Assembly: GCF_015594725.1 (NCBI RefSeq)
Contig: NZ_JADNRC010000003.1
Coordinates: 62,001-126,000 of the forward strand
Source of the DNA: Flavobacterium sp. ALJ2
GTDB taxonomy: Bacteria; Bacteroidota; Bacteroidia; Flavobacteriales; Flavobacteriaceae
Length of the DNA: 64,000 nt
Direction: 5' to 3'
Shown here: one piece after another, positions 35,822 to 44,726 of the stretch
Position numbering within the stretch: position 1 is the stretch's first letter
How the letters are laid out: each line of letters starts with the position of its first letter
Notes under the pieces: generated by a model
Seen by the model: only the letters and a program-made list of their open reading frames with translations
Told to the model about the DNA's origin: nothing
Databases searched by the model: none
Program-made: the position numbers and the translations under genes

Positions 35822-36235
35822 ATGAAAGTATTTAAATTAGAAAACGAGCCTAAAATAGAAACTGGATTTAAAACTCCAGAGCATTACTTTGAAAATTTCT
35901 CAGTAAATCTATTAGAGAAGTTGCCACAAAATGAACCAAAAATAATTTCTTTATTTGCAAGAAATAAAAAAATATTCATTGCAGTTGCAGCTGTACTTGT
36001 CATTGCATTAACTGTACCGATAGTTAATAAATATGCAACAAAATCTAAAGAACTTGACGAAGCAACCTTAGAAACATATTTATCCTATCAATCTAATTTA
36101 AATCAATATGATTTAATTCATGAACTGGACACTGACGATATTCAAAATTTAGATAAAAATATTGCTTTAGGAGATGATACTATAGAAGATCTACTGGCAT
36201 CGAATCCCAATATTGAACATCTAATTTTAGAATAA
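35822..36235 (+). CDS. Single-span membrane protein, possible anti-sigma factor
   Basis: Protein of 137 residues. The cytosolic N-terminal segment of about 50 residues includes EHYFENFSVNLLEKL. It is followed by one transmembrane helix (IFIAVAAVLVIALTVPIV, about 51-68) and an acidic extracytoplasmic tail of about 70 residues. No zinc-finger HxxxCxxC motif is present. Size, topology and position directly after an ECF sigma gene suggest a sigma-binding membrane regulator; this is inference. The next gene follows after 19 bases. Confidence 0.6.
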   Translation: MKVFKLENEPKIETGFKTPEHYFENFSVNLLEKLPQNEPKIISLFARNKKIFIAVAAVLVIALTVPIVNKYATKSKELDEATLETYLSYQSNLNQYDLIHELDTDDIQNLDKNIALGDDTIEDLLASNPNIEHLILE

Positions 36236-36254
36236 AAATACAATTATATTAAAA

Positions 36255-36722
36255 ATGATGCAGATGAAAATTAAAAACATACTTCCGATATTTCTATTCT
36301 TAATTACTTTTTCTTTTTATGCTCAGAATGAGAAAATGGACGAAAAGAGAGAGAAAATAAAAGCATATAAAGTTTCTTTCCTAACAACTGAATTAGACTT
36401 AACGTCTGTTGAATCAGAGAAATTTTGGCCAATATACAATGCATATGATGATAAACAATTTGAATTAAGACATCAAAAAATGAAAGCGTATACAAGAAAG
36501 TTAACTGAAGAAAGTTTAAAAAATATGTCTGAAAAAGAAGCGGCTACACTTCTTTCCCAAATTGAAAATACAGATGAAGAGTTATATATTTTGCGTAAAA
36601 AATATACAACTAACTTGAAGAAAATACTTCCTGCGAAAAAAATCATAATTCTACGAAAATCTGAAGATGACTTTAATCGCAAACTACTACACCAATATAG
36701 AGATAAAGCAGGTAAAAACTAA
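36255..36722 (+). CDS. Secreted Spy/CpxP-like protein of the sigma-factor operon
   Basis: Protein of 155 residues with a signal peptide (IKNILPIFLFLITFSFYAQ). The mature chain is charged and helical, with LTTELDLTSVESEKFWPIYNAYDDKQFELRHQKMKAY and LSQIENTDEELYILRKKYTTNLKKILPAKK, the helix-turn-helix hairpin pattern of Spy/CpxP-like periplasmic sensor-chaperones. Flavobacterial homologues are often annotated as sensors of ECF sigma factors. Third gene of the sigma module. A likely envelope-stress output or sensor; mechanism unproven. Confidence 0.65.
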   Translation: MMQMKIKNILPIFLFLITFSFYAQNEKMDEKREKIKAYKVSFLTTELDLTSVESEKFWPIYNAYDDKQFELRHQKMKAYTRKLTEESLKNMSEKEAATLLSQIENTDEELYILRKKYTTNLKKILPAKKIIILRKSEDDFNRKLLHQYRDKAGKN

Positions 36723-36747
36723 ATTGTACTTAAAAATAACAACAGCG

Positions 36748-36794
36748 GAGAACCCTTTATAATAATTACTTTATTATTTAGGGTTCTCATTTTT
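36748..36794 (+). terminator. Terminator of the ECF sigma operon
   Basis: GAGAACCCT (36748-36756) pairs with AGGGTTCTC (36780-36788), followed by a T run that enters the end of the convergent gene. Confidence 0.6.
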
Positions 36795-37842
36795 TAAAGC
36801 GAATTTGAACCATTTTATTATGCCCTGCTGCGATTGCAGTATTTGAGTTTATAAATCGTATTGTAAAAAAACTTGAATCTGTAGATAATTGCTTCCAAGA
36901 ATTCCCTCCATCTGCTGAATAATGTAATCCTAAAGCTCCAACTACCACAAGCTCTTTTCCTCTGCTTTTGGGCACATACTGCACACAAGAAGCATAACCA
37001 AAACCCAAATTCTGAGCGATTAAATTCCAAGTTTTCCCTCCATCGGTTGTTATTGCTTTATTATCTGAATTTTGCTCAGGAAGTTCATAATCACCTCCGG
37101 CAATAAATCCGTTTTTTGAATCATAAAAATCAGCTGTAAAAATCCCAGTCATTGTTTTTCCTTGTGCAATCGGTGTTTCTGTAACTTTCCAGGTTTTTCC
37201 TTTATTGTTAGAATAAAAAACTCTTGCTCTTTTTCCTCCAGAAACCAACCAAGTTTCTTTTCCTTTTATAACGATATTAGTATTACTCGCTGCAAATGCC
37301 GCTTCTCCATTGGCCATTGTAGGCAACTGATCTGCTAATATTTTTACCCATGTATTACCTCCATCTCGAGTTATTACTATCGAAAAACTATCTTCAGTAG
37401 GGTCTCCTATGGCAATTCCTTCTGTATCATTCCAAAATTGCATACTATCATAAAACACTTTCGAATTAATCTCTTTATAAACTAATTTAGTTGTTCTATT
37501 TTTTTTTGAAACTTGATAAAGTAAAGCTGGATTTGCTACACTTAACAAAAAAATATTATTTGCAGTTTGTGCTATACTTCTAAACTCTAATTTTAAAGTA
37601 TCTCTATAAATATGCTCAACATATTTTTCTTTATCCTTTAAATCATAATATCCAAATCGTGAATTATCAGCTCCAAACCACACTTTATTTTTATCTATTA
37701 CCAGCGCTCTAATACTTATTTTATCTTTAAACAATGTATCAATCTCTATCGACTTAAACCCTACATTATTTACTTTATAATCTTTTGTCTGACAATGTAC
37801 TACCAAACTAAAAAAACTTAAAAAGAGAGCCCATTTTTTCAT
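36787..37842 (-). CDS. BNR/YCF48-like beta-propeller lipoprotein
   Basis: Protein of 351 residues with signal peptide and lipobox-like VVHC (Cys17). It carries repeated Asp-box motifs, TRDGGNTWVKI, NNKGKTWKVT, TTDGGKTWNL and SADGGNSWKQL, each preceding a beta strand, as in sialidase/YCF48-type propellers. Some homologues are labelled oxidoreductase without evidence. It is probably a periplasmic or surface binding protein. It is a single gene, convergent with the sigma operon. Confidence 0.75.
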   Translation of the reverse strand: MKKWALFLSFFSLVVHCQTKDYKVNNVGFKSIEIDTLFKDKISIRALVIDKNKVWFGADNSRFGYYDLKDKEKYVEHIYRDTLKLEFRSIAQTANNIFLLSVANPALLYQVSKKNRTTKLVYKEINSKVFYDSMQFWNDTEGIAIGDPTEDSFSIVITRDGGNTWVKILADQLPTMANGEAAFAASNTNIVIKGKETWLVSGGKRARVFYSNNKGKTWKVTETPIAQGKTMTGIFTADFYDSKNGFIAGGDYELPEQNSDNKAITTDGGKTWNLIAQNLGFGYASCVQYVPKSRGKELVVVGALGLHYSADGGNSWKQLSTDSSFFTIRFINSNTAIAAGHNKMVQIRFKK

Positions 37843-37960
37843 GCTATTTTCGATTATTTTATGCTAAAATACAATTATTTACATAAAACCAAAATACTAA
37901 ATATTTTTTATGGCACAGTAATTGGATAATTCAAAAACAACAATCATAATACGATACATC

Positions 37961-39232
37961 ATGAAAACGAAACTACTTTTAATAGGCCTACTAAGTTTAG
38001 GGTTTGCTACGATGCAAGCTCAAGCTGGAGCTACTGTATATGCGAAAAATTCTGATATTAGTGATAATTTAGATTTAAGAGCTGTAGCTTCAATTTTTGG
38101 GGAATCTGCGAATCTTCAGGATTTTGAAAGAAGATTAAACGAACCCAAATATCAAATATCAAACCTTGATTTAAATGACGATAATCAAGTAGATTACCTA
38201 CGTGTAATCGAAAGTGTAGAAAACAGAACTCACGTAATCATCATACAAGCTGTTCTTGACCGTGATGTTTACCAAGATGTAGCAACTATTGATTTAGAGA
38301 GAGATTCTTTTAACAAAGTACACATTCAGGTTGTTGGAAACGACTTTATTTATGGACAAAATTATATCTATGAACCTGTTTATACAGTTACTCCTGTAAT
38401 TTATACTTCGTTTTGGGTAACCAATTACCGACCTTATTATTCAAGCTGGAGATGGAATTACTACCCAACTTACTATACTGCATGGAGACCTTACCCAATT
38501 TATAGATATAGAAGTAACATTAATATTTCTATTAACGTAAACAACCATTACAACTATGTAAATACTAGAAGAAGTAGTGCCGCAGTTGTAATATACAACT
38601 CCAATCGTTCTTATGGATATGAAAGACGTAATCCTAACAATGGATTCTCTCAACGTAACAGCAATGTTAATAACAGATATGAATTAGACCAAAGGCGTGT
38701 TGCTAGTAGAGAAACAAACAGAAGAAACAACACTTATTCGAGCACTAACAGGGTTACTGATAGAACGGCAACAACTAATAGAGATTACTCTCAAAACAGA
38801 ACAAGTCCTTCTAGAGAAAATAATACTACTGTAAGACCAACTACTCGTGATTATTCTCAAAATAGATCAAGTTCAACAGGAACATCTGTAGACAGAACAT
38901 ATACTTCTAGAGATTATAATAGCCGTAATACTACTCAAAGAACAGAATCTACAAGAGATTATACTCCAAACAGAACAAGTTCTACTGTTGTAACACCTAC
39001 TCAAAGAACTGAAACGACTAGAGATTATAGTCAAAACAGAGGAAATACTTCTAGAGATAATTCGTCTCAAAGAACTGAGAGCACTAGAGGAAATTCTGAA
39101 AACAGAACGAGCTCAGCTAGACAATCAAGCCCGCAAAGCTCTAATGACCAAAGATCTAATTCGGTTTCTAGAAGTAATTCAAGCTCAAGAGAAAATAGCT
39201 CTTCTGAAAGAAGCAGCAATCGAAGAAGCTAA
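37961..39232 (+). CDS. Secreted protein with Arg/Ser/Asn-rich repeat tail
   Basis: Protein of 423 residues from ATG 37961, with a signal peptide (KTKLLLIGLLSLGFATMQAQA). The globular N-terminal part (to about 130) includes LNEPKYQISNLDLNDDNQVDYLRVIE and IIIQAVLDRDVYQDVATI. A Tyr/Trp-rich stretch follows (YRPYYSSWRWNYYPTYYTAW). The last half is low-complexity and strongly basic, built on degenerate units RDYSQNR(T/S)S with Thr/Arg spacers. No enzyme motif. It is probably a periplasmic or surface protein whose tail binds polyanions; function unknown. Confidence 0.65.
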   Translation: MKTKLLLIGLLSLGFATMQAQAGATVYAKNSDISDNLDLRAVASIFGESANLQDFERRLNEPKYQISNLDLNDDNQVDYLRVIESVENRTHVIIIQAVLDRDVYQDVATIDLERDSFNKVHIQVVGNDFIYGQNYIYEPVYTVTPVIYTSFWVTNYRPYYSSWRWNYYPTYYTAWRPYPIYRYRSNINISINVNNHYNYVNTRRSSAAVVIYNSNRSYGYERRNPNNGFSQRNSNVNNRYELDQRRVASRETNRRNNTYSSTNRVTDRTATTNRDYSQNRTSPSRENNTTVRPTTRDYSQNRSSSTGTSVDRTYTSRDYNSRNTTQRTESTRDYTPNRTSSTVVTPTQRTETTRDYSQNRGNTSRDNSSQRTESTRGNSENRTSSARQSSPQSSNDQRSNSVSRSNSSSRENSSSERSSNRRS

Positions 39233-39258
39233 TTTTATCACACTTAGCTGATTAAAAT

Positions 39259-39286
39259 AAAAACACGATTTAGCCATCGTGTTTTT
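39259..39286 (+). terminator. Terminator after the repeat-tail protein gene
   Basis: AAAAACACGAT and ATCGTGTTTTT pair around a 6-base loop, ending in a T run. Confidence 0.75.
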
Positions 39287-39332
39287 TTTATCTTTATTGT
39301 TCATAATTTGATGTTAATTTGTTTTAAAACAG

Positions 39333-39340
39333 TAAATTTG
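39333..39340 (+). promoter_or_regulatory. -7 element of kup
   Basis: TAAATTTG is an exact TAnnTTTG match 28 bases before the kup ATG. Confidence 0.55.
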
Positions 39341-39368
39341 ACGCGACTTTTATAAAATTAAAAATTAA

Positions 39369-41327
39369 ATGAGCGCATCACACAAGAACTTACATAGTAA
39401 GTTAACTTTCGGAGGTTTATTAATCACTTTAGGAATTATTTATGGTGATATAGGGACCTCACCTTTATATGTAATGAAAGCCATACTTGGCAAACATATA
39501 ATCGATGCTGACATTGTTTTAGGTGGTATTTCATGTGTTTTTTGGACATTAACTCTTCAAACAACCATAAAATACGTCCTTATCACGTTAAGTGCTGATA
39601 ATCATGGTGAGGGTGGGATTTTTGCCTTATACGCTCTGGTTAAAAAAACAAAGATTAAATGGTTAATTGTGCCCGCCATTATAGGAGGAAGTGCCTTACT
39701 TGCCGACGGTATTATTACACCACCAATTTCTGTTTCTTCGGCAATAGAAGGAATTAAAACCTATTACCCTGCGATCAATACTGTTCCTATTGTTATAGCA
39801 ATCTTATTTGTACTATTTACGATTCAGCAATTTGGTACAAAATTAGTTGGTAAGTTTTTTGCCCCAATGATGCTAATCTGGTTTACTATGCTTGGTGTTT
39901 TAGGAGTAATACAAATTGTACATCATCCTGAAGTTTTTAAGGCGATAAATCCTTATTATGCTTATCGATTATTATCTATACATCCTGATGGTTTCTTTGT
40001 ATTGGGCTTTGTGTTTTTATGTACTACTGGAGCCGAGGCTTTGTACTCTGATATGGGGCATTGCGGAAGAAAAAACATTCGCATTAGCTGGATATTTGTT
40101 AAATCGGCATTAGTCTTAAATTATTTCGGACAAGCTGCTTATCTAATTCATCACGAAGGAAAAACTCTTCAAGAATTAGGTGGCAACGGAAATCCTTTCT
40201 ACTTAATAATGGCAAGTTGGTTTCAGCCTATTGGTATTGTCATTGCTACCCTTGCTGCTGTAATTGCTTCTCAAGCACTTATCAGTGGTTCATTTACATT
40301 GATAAATGAAGCAATGCGATTAAATTTTTGGCCTAAAGTAAAAATAAAATATCCTACTGAATTAAAAGGGCAATTATACATTCCTTCTATCAACTGGTTA
40401 TTGTTCTTTGGTTGTGTTGGAATCGTATTGCATTTTAAAGAGTCAGGAAAAATGGAACATGCCTATGGTTTAGCTATTGTTTTATGCATGATCATGACTA
40501 CTATTTTACTTAATTTCTACTTGATTATGAAACGAGTAAAATTATACTTCATGGTTCCTTTAATTACAATATACTTAGCAATCGAAATTAGTTTCTTAAT
40601 TGCCAATGTGACTAAGTTTGCCGAAGGTGGTTATGTAACTTTAATTATAGCTGCAGTTCTTATTTCGATTATGACGATTTGGTTCCTTGCTAAGAAAATT
40701 AATAAAAACTACACTAAGGTTATCAAAATTGAAGATTATAAAAAGGTGTTGATGGAATTGAGCGAAGATTTATCTATTCCAAAATACGCAACGCATTTGG
40801 TTTATATGACGAATGCTAGCCGTGTAGATGAATTAGAGGAAAAAGTTATTTATTCTATTTTGCAAAAACGTCCAAAAAGAGCTGATATATATTGGTTCGT
40901 ACATGTGAATATTTTAACTGAGCCTTATAAAACACAGTATAAAGTAACCGAAATTGCAAAAGATGACATCTATAGAGTTGATTTTAATTTAGGATTTAGA
41001 GAACCTACCAAAATTAACTTAATGTTTAGAGAAGTTATTCGTGATATGGTCAAAAAAGGTGAAGTGGATATTACTAGCCGATACGAGTCTTTGAATAAAA
41101 ATAATATTATTGGAGATTTCAAATTTGTATTGTCTGAGAAATTCCTTTCTAACGATAATGATTTAAGATGGCATGAAAACATTATTATGAACTCTTATTT
41201 CTTTATTAAGAAATTAAGTTTATCTGAAGAACGCGCTTTTGGATTAGATAGCAGTTCTGTAAAAATAGAAAAATTCCCAATGGTGCTCCATGCTCCAGAA
41301 AATATAGGTTTAACAAGGGTTCATTAA
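39369..41327 (+). CDS. kup: KUP-family potassium transporter
   Basis: Inner-membrane K+/H+ symporter of 652 residues. Typical opening is GGLLITLGIIYGDIGTSPLYVMKAI, then ALYALVKK, TGAEALYSDMGHCGRKNIRISW, and about 12 transmembrane helices up to residue 440. A cytosolic C-terminal domain of about 200 residues follows. The length fits bacterial Kup. It is a single gene with its own -7 element and terminator. Confidence 0.92.
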   Translation: MSASHKNLHSKLTFGGLLITLGIIYGDIGTSPLYVMKAILGKHIIDADIVLGGISCVFWTLTLQTTIKYVLITLSADNHGEGGIFALYALVKKTKIKWLIVPAIIGGSALLADGIITPPISVSSAIEGIKTYYPAINTVPIVIAILFVLFTIQQFGTKLVGKFFAPMMLIWFTMLGVLGVIQIVHHPEVFKAINPYYAYRLLSIHPDGFFVLGFVFLCTTGAEALYSDMGHCGRKNIRISWIFVKSALVLNYFGQAAYLIHHEGKTLQELGGNGNPFYLIMASWFQPIGIVIATLAAVIASQALISGSFTLINEAMRLNFWPKVKIKYPTELKGQLYIPSINWLLFFGCVGIVLHFKESGKMEHAYGLAIVLCMIMTTILLNFYLIMKRVKLYFMVPLITIYLAIEISFLIANVTKFAEGGYVTLIIAAVLISIMTIWFLAKKINKNYTKVIKIEDYKKVLMELSEDLSIPKYATHLVYMTNASRVDELEEKVIYSILQKRPKRADIYWFVHVNILTEPYKTQYKVTEIAKDDIYRVDFNLGFREPTKINLMFREVIRDMVKKGEVDITSRYESLNKNNIIGDFKFVLSEKFLSNDNDLRWHENIIMNSYFFIKKLSLSEERAFGLDSSSVKIEKFPMVLHAPENIGLTRVH

Positions 41328-41345
41328 GCCTTACTAAATAGTTAC

Positions 41346-41378
41346 AAAACACTCTTTTAATTCTTAAAAGAGTGTTTT
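41346..41378 (+). terminator. Terminator after kup
   Basis: AAAACACTCTTTTAA and its complement form a 15-bp stem around TTC, ending in a T run. Confidence 0.8.
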
Positions 41379-41444
41379 TTTTTTGGTTAAAAAATATCAA
41401 AAGAACATTCAAAATTAAAAATTTAACTTTCAAGCAATAAATAC

Positions 41445-41452
41445 TACCTTTG
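41445..41452 (+). promoter_or_regulatory. -7 element of the RsmB-like methyltransferase gene
   Basis: TACCTTTG is an exact TAnnTTTG match 17 bases before the ATG at 41470. Confidence 0.6.
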
Positions 41453-41469
41453 CAGCTCAATTATTTAAA

Positions 41470-42702
41470 ATGAGATTACACAGAAATTTAGTTTATACGA
41501 CCATCGATTCTTTAAATGCAATATTCAATGAAAGTGAATATGCTGATAAAGTGGTTGCAAGAGCATTAAAAAAAGACAAACGTTGGGGAAGTTCTGACAG
41601 GAAATTTGTCGCTGAAACGATATACGAAATAGTTCGTTGGAAAAGATTATACAGTGAAGTTGCAGAAGTTAAAGAACCGTTTGACAGAGATAATCTTTGG
41701 AGAATGTTTTCAGTATGGGCTGTATTAAGAGGATATCCTATTCCTGATTGGCGCCAACTTGAAGGTGTTCCTGAAAGAAAAATAAAAGGCCGTTTTGATG
41801 AGCTTTCTAAAATTAGAGCTGTAAAAGAGTCTATTCCGGATTGGATGGATGAATTGGGTGTTAAAGAATTAGGCGAAAAACTTTGGGCAACAGAAATTGC
41901 TGCTCAAAACCAGCCTGCTAAAGTTATACTTAGAGTAAATACTCTAAAAACAACTAAAGAGCAATTAAGAGCTATCTTGATGGATTTAAACATCGAGACT
42001 GACTACTTAAAAGACCAGCCTGATGCTTTGGTTCTAAAAGAAAGAGCCAATGTATTCTTAACTGATGCTTTTAAACAAGGTTTCTTTGAGGTTCAGGATG
42101 CAAACTCTCAACTTGTTGCTGCTTTTCTTGATGTAAAACCTGGAATGCGTGTAGTTGATACTTGTGCTGGTGCTGGTGGAAAAACATTGCATATTGCTTC
42201 CTTAATGGAGAACAAAGGTCAATTAATTGCAATGGATTTATACGAGAGTAAATTGAAGCAACTAAAACTTAGAGCAAAACGTAATGGTGCTTTTAATATC
42301 GAATACCGCATTATCGACACAACTAAGGTTATTAAGAAATTACATGAAAAAGCTGATAGAGTTTTAATCGATGCTCCTTGCAGTGGTTTGGGTGTTTTAA
42401 AAAGAAACCCTGATGCTAAATGGAAATTAAAACCTGAGTTTATCGATAACATTCGTAAAGTTCAAGCTGAAGTTTTAGAAAATTATTCTAAGATTGTAAA
42501 ACCAGGTGGTAAACTAGTTTATGCTACATGTTCTATATTACCTTCTGAGAATCAAGAGCAAGTGGAGAAATTCTTAAAAACAGAAATTGGTAAGCAGTTT
42601 ACATTTGTAAAAGATCGTAAAATATTGGCTTCTGAGTCTGGTTTTGATGGTTTTTATATGGCTTTATTAGAGCGCAAAGATACTCCAGTTGTAGCTTCAT
42701 AA
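41470..42702 (+). CDS. RsmB/NOP-type RNA cytosine-C5 methyltransferase
   Basis: Protein of 410 residues. The N-terminal helical region (about 1-130) is RsmB-like. The SAM motif is VVDTCAGAGGKTLHIA, the first catalytic Cys lies in DAPCSGLGVLKRNPDAKW (motif IV) and the second in YATCSILPSENQEQV (motif VI). It methylates cytosine in rRNA, probably 16S like RsmB, though the exact site is not predictable. It is a single gene with its own -7 element and a terminator. Confidence 0.87.
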   Translation: MRLHRNLVYTTIDSLNAIFNESEYADKVVARALKKDKRWGSSDRKFVAETIYEIVRWKRLYSEVAEVKEPFDRDNLWRMFSVWAVLRGYPIPDWRQLEGVPERKIKGRFDELSKIRAVKESIPDWMDELGVKELGEKLWATEIAAQNQPAKVILRVNTLKTTKEQLRAILMDLNIETDYLKDQPDALVLKERANVFLTDAFKQGFFEVQDANSQLVAAFLDVKPGMRVVDTCAGAGGKTLHIASLMENKGQLIAMDLYESKLKQLKLRAKRNGAFNIEYRIIDTTKVIKKLHEKADRVLIDAPCSGLGVLKRNPDAKWKLKPEFIDNIRKVQAEVLENYSKIVKPGGKLVYATCSILPSENQEQVEKFLKTEIGKQFTFVKDRKILASESGFDGFYMALLERKDTPVVAS

Positions 42703-42725
42703 AACGAAATTATATTTATATATTT

Positions 42726-42753
42726 AAAGAGCAACTCAATGAGTTGCTCTTTT
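42726..42753. terminator. Bidirectional terminator
   Basis: AAAGAGCAACTCA and TGAGTTGCTCTTT form a stem between the methyltransferase gene and the convergent comM. Confidence 0.8.
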
Positions 42754-42757
42754 TTAT

Positions 42758-44293
42758 TTACCCCAACCAACCATCTCGATCTAAACTACGGTATTGAATT
42801 GCTTCTGCAATATGAGAAGAAATAATATCGGGAGCTGCTTCTAAATCGGCAATAGTTCTGGCTACTTTCAAAATTCTATCGTATGCTCTTGCCGAAAGAT
42901 TGAGTCGCTCCATTGCTGTTTTCAACAATAATTTTGATTGTTCATCAAGCGCACAGAACTCTCTAATTTGCTTCGTATTCATTTGAGCGTTATAATTTAT
43001 ATTTTCGAAAGCTTCAAATCTTTTTGCTTGAATTTCACGTCCAGCCGTAACCCGTTCGCGAATATGTACACTACTCTCTGCTTTATTATCGTCAGCTAAT
43101 TTTTCAAAAGGCACTGGAGTAACTTCTATATGGATATCTATTCTGTCTAATAAAGGGCCAGAAATCTTGCTTAAATACCGTTGCATTTCGTGTGGGGAAG
43201 ATTTTTGTGGCGCATCGGGATCATTAAAAAATCCACTTGGACTTGGGTTCATACTCGCCACTAGCATAAAAGAGGATGGATAGGTTACGGTAAACTTTGC
43301 TCTCGAAATAGTTACTTCTCGATCTTCTAGAGGTTGTCGCATTACTTCGAGAACATCTCTTTTAAACTCTGGTAATTCATCTAAGAATAAAACACCATTA
43401 TGCGCCATCGATATTTCTCCCGGTTGCGGATAACTTCCTCCTCCTACTAATGCTACATTCGAAATAGTATGATGCGGTGATCGAAAAGGCCTTTGGTTCA
43501 TTAAGCCCACTTCTTTTAATTTTCCTGCTACACTATGAATTTTAGTAGTTTCTAATGCTTCTTTTAATGTCATTGGTGGCAAAATACTGGGTAATCTTTT
43601 GGCAAGCATCGTTTTTCCTGCTCCCGGAGGTCCAACCAAAATTATATTATGTCCGCCCGCAGCAGCAATTTCCATACAACGTTTAATACTCTCCTGCCCT
43701 CTTACATCCGAAAAATCGAATTCTGGAAAATCTAACGTTTTATAAAACTCAGCCCTTGTATCTATAACAGTAGTTTCTAAAGTTCCTTTCCCTTCTAGAA
43801 AATCAATGACTTCTTGTACGTTTTCAGCTCCATAAACATCCAACCCAGCTACAATTGCTGCTTCTTTTACATTTTGCTTAGGCAGAAAAAAGCCTTTATA
43901 CCCTTCTTCTTTGGCTTTTATTGCAATTGGCAAGGCGCCTCGAATGGGCTGTAAGCTCCCGTCAAGCGAAAGTTCTCCCATAATGACGTACTTATCTAGT
44001 TCGGATGCTTTTATTTGATCTGAAGCCACTAAAATACCAATTGCTAAACTTAGGTCGTAAGCCGAACCTTCCTTACGCAAATCGGCTGGCGCCATATTTA
44101 TGGTTATTTTTTTTCCAGGCATTTTATACCCGTTATTTTTTAATGCTGCTGCAATCCTAAAACAACTTTCTTTGATGGCACTATCAGGTAATCCTACCAA
44201 ATGATACCCAATTCCTGGATCCATATTTACCTCAACAGTAATAGTTGTGGCCTCTACTCCAAAAACTGCACTTCCGTATACTTTAACTAACAT
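42758..44293 (-). CDS. comM: YifB/ComM family Mg-chelatase-like AAA+ ATPase
   Basis: Protein of 511 residues. The N-terminal Lon-like/ChlI domain (VYGSAVFGVEATTITVEV and GYHLVGLPDSAIKES) precedes an AAA+ core with Walker A GPPGAGKT (about 222), Walker B LFLDELPEF, and LLDRIDIHIEV. The C-terminal helical domain contains LSARAYDRILKVARTIADL. ComM is a branch-migration helicase that helps integrate DNA during natural transformation. Its presence does not by itself show competence. It is a single gene. Confidence 0.9.
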   Translation of the reverse strand: MLVKVYGSAVFGVEATTITVEVNMDPGIGYHLVGLPDSAIKESCFRIAAALKNNGYKMPGKKITINMAPADLRKEGSAYDLSLAIGILVASDQIKASELDKYVIMGELSLDGSLQPIRGALPIAIKAKEEGYKGFFLPKQNVKEAAIVAGLDVYGAENVQEVIDFLEGKGTLETTVIDTRAEFYKTLDFPEFDFSDVRGQESIKRCMEIAAAGGHNIILVGPPGAGKTMLAKRLPSILPPMTLKEALETTKIHSVAGKLKEVGLMNQRPFRSPHHTISNVALVGGGSYPQPGEISMAHNGVLFLDELPEFKRDVLEVMRQPLEDREVTISRAKFTVTYPSSFMLVASMNPSPSGFFNDPDAPQKSSPHEMQRYLSKISGPLLDRIDIHIEVTPVPFEKLADDNKAESSVHIRERVTAGREIQAKRFEAFENINYNAQMNTKQIREFCALDEQSKLLLKTAMERLNLSARAYDRILKVARTIADLEAAPDIISSHIAEAIQYRSLDRDGWLG

Positions 44294-44726
44294 AGCTACT
44301 TTTATTTATGATAAGTAAAAATATTCAAATATAAATGAAAAACGCAACTATTTGTACTATTAAATTTACAAATGAATATGTTTTAAAACTTATATGCCTT
44401 TAAGCCTTCAAATTAATTCTTATTCAAAAACAAATAGCTTCCCCATATCATTAAAGTTAGCACTGCGAATAATTAGATTATCCATTATTTTATATTCATG
44501 ATTATTTTAGAAAACAATCTATGAATGTATTAAAAACATTTTAATACATACAATCTCAAAAAAAGTTCCATCTCTTATAACAAACTACTTAACTTAATAA
44601 TATCGAACCCTATTCAATGAATCCATATTGAATTTCAAAACTTTGTAAAACTTCATTTATTAAAATATAAAAAAAATATCCTGTAACATAAACAACATTA
44701 ATGTGTCTACTATAAAAAGACAAAAG
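44294..44726. other. Intergenic region, no gene seen
   Basis: About 430 AT-rich bases between comM and the S41 peptidase gene. No convincing open frame, RNA fold or perfect -7 element was found. An in-frame GTG at 44703 is an alternative but unlikely start for the peptidase. Confidence 0.4.
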
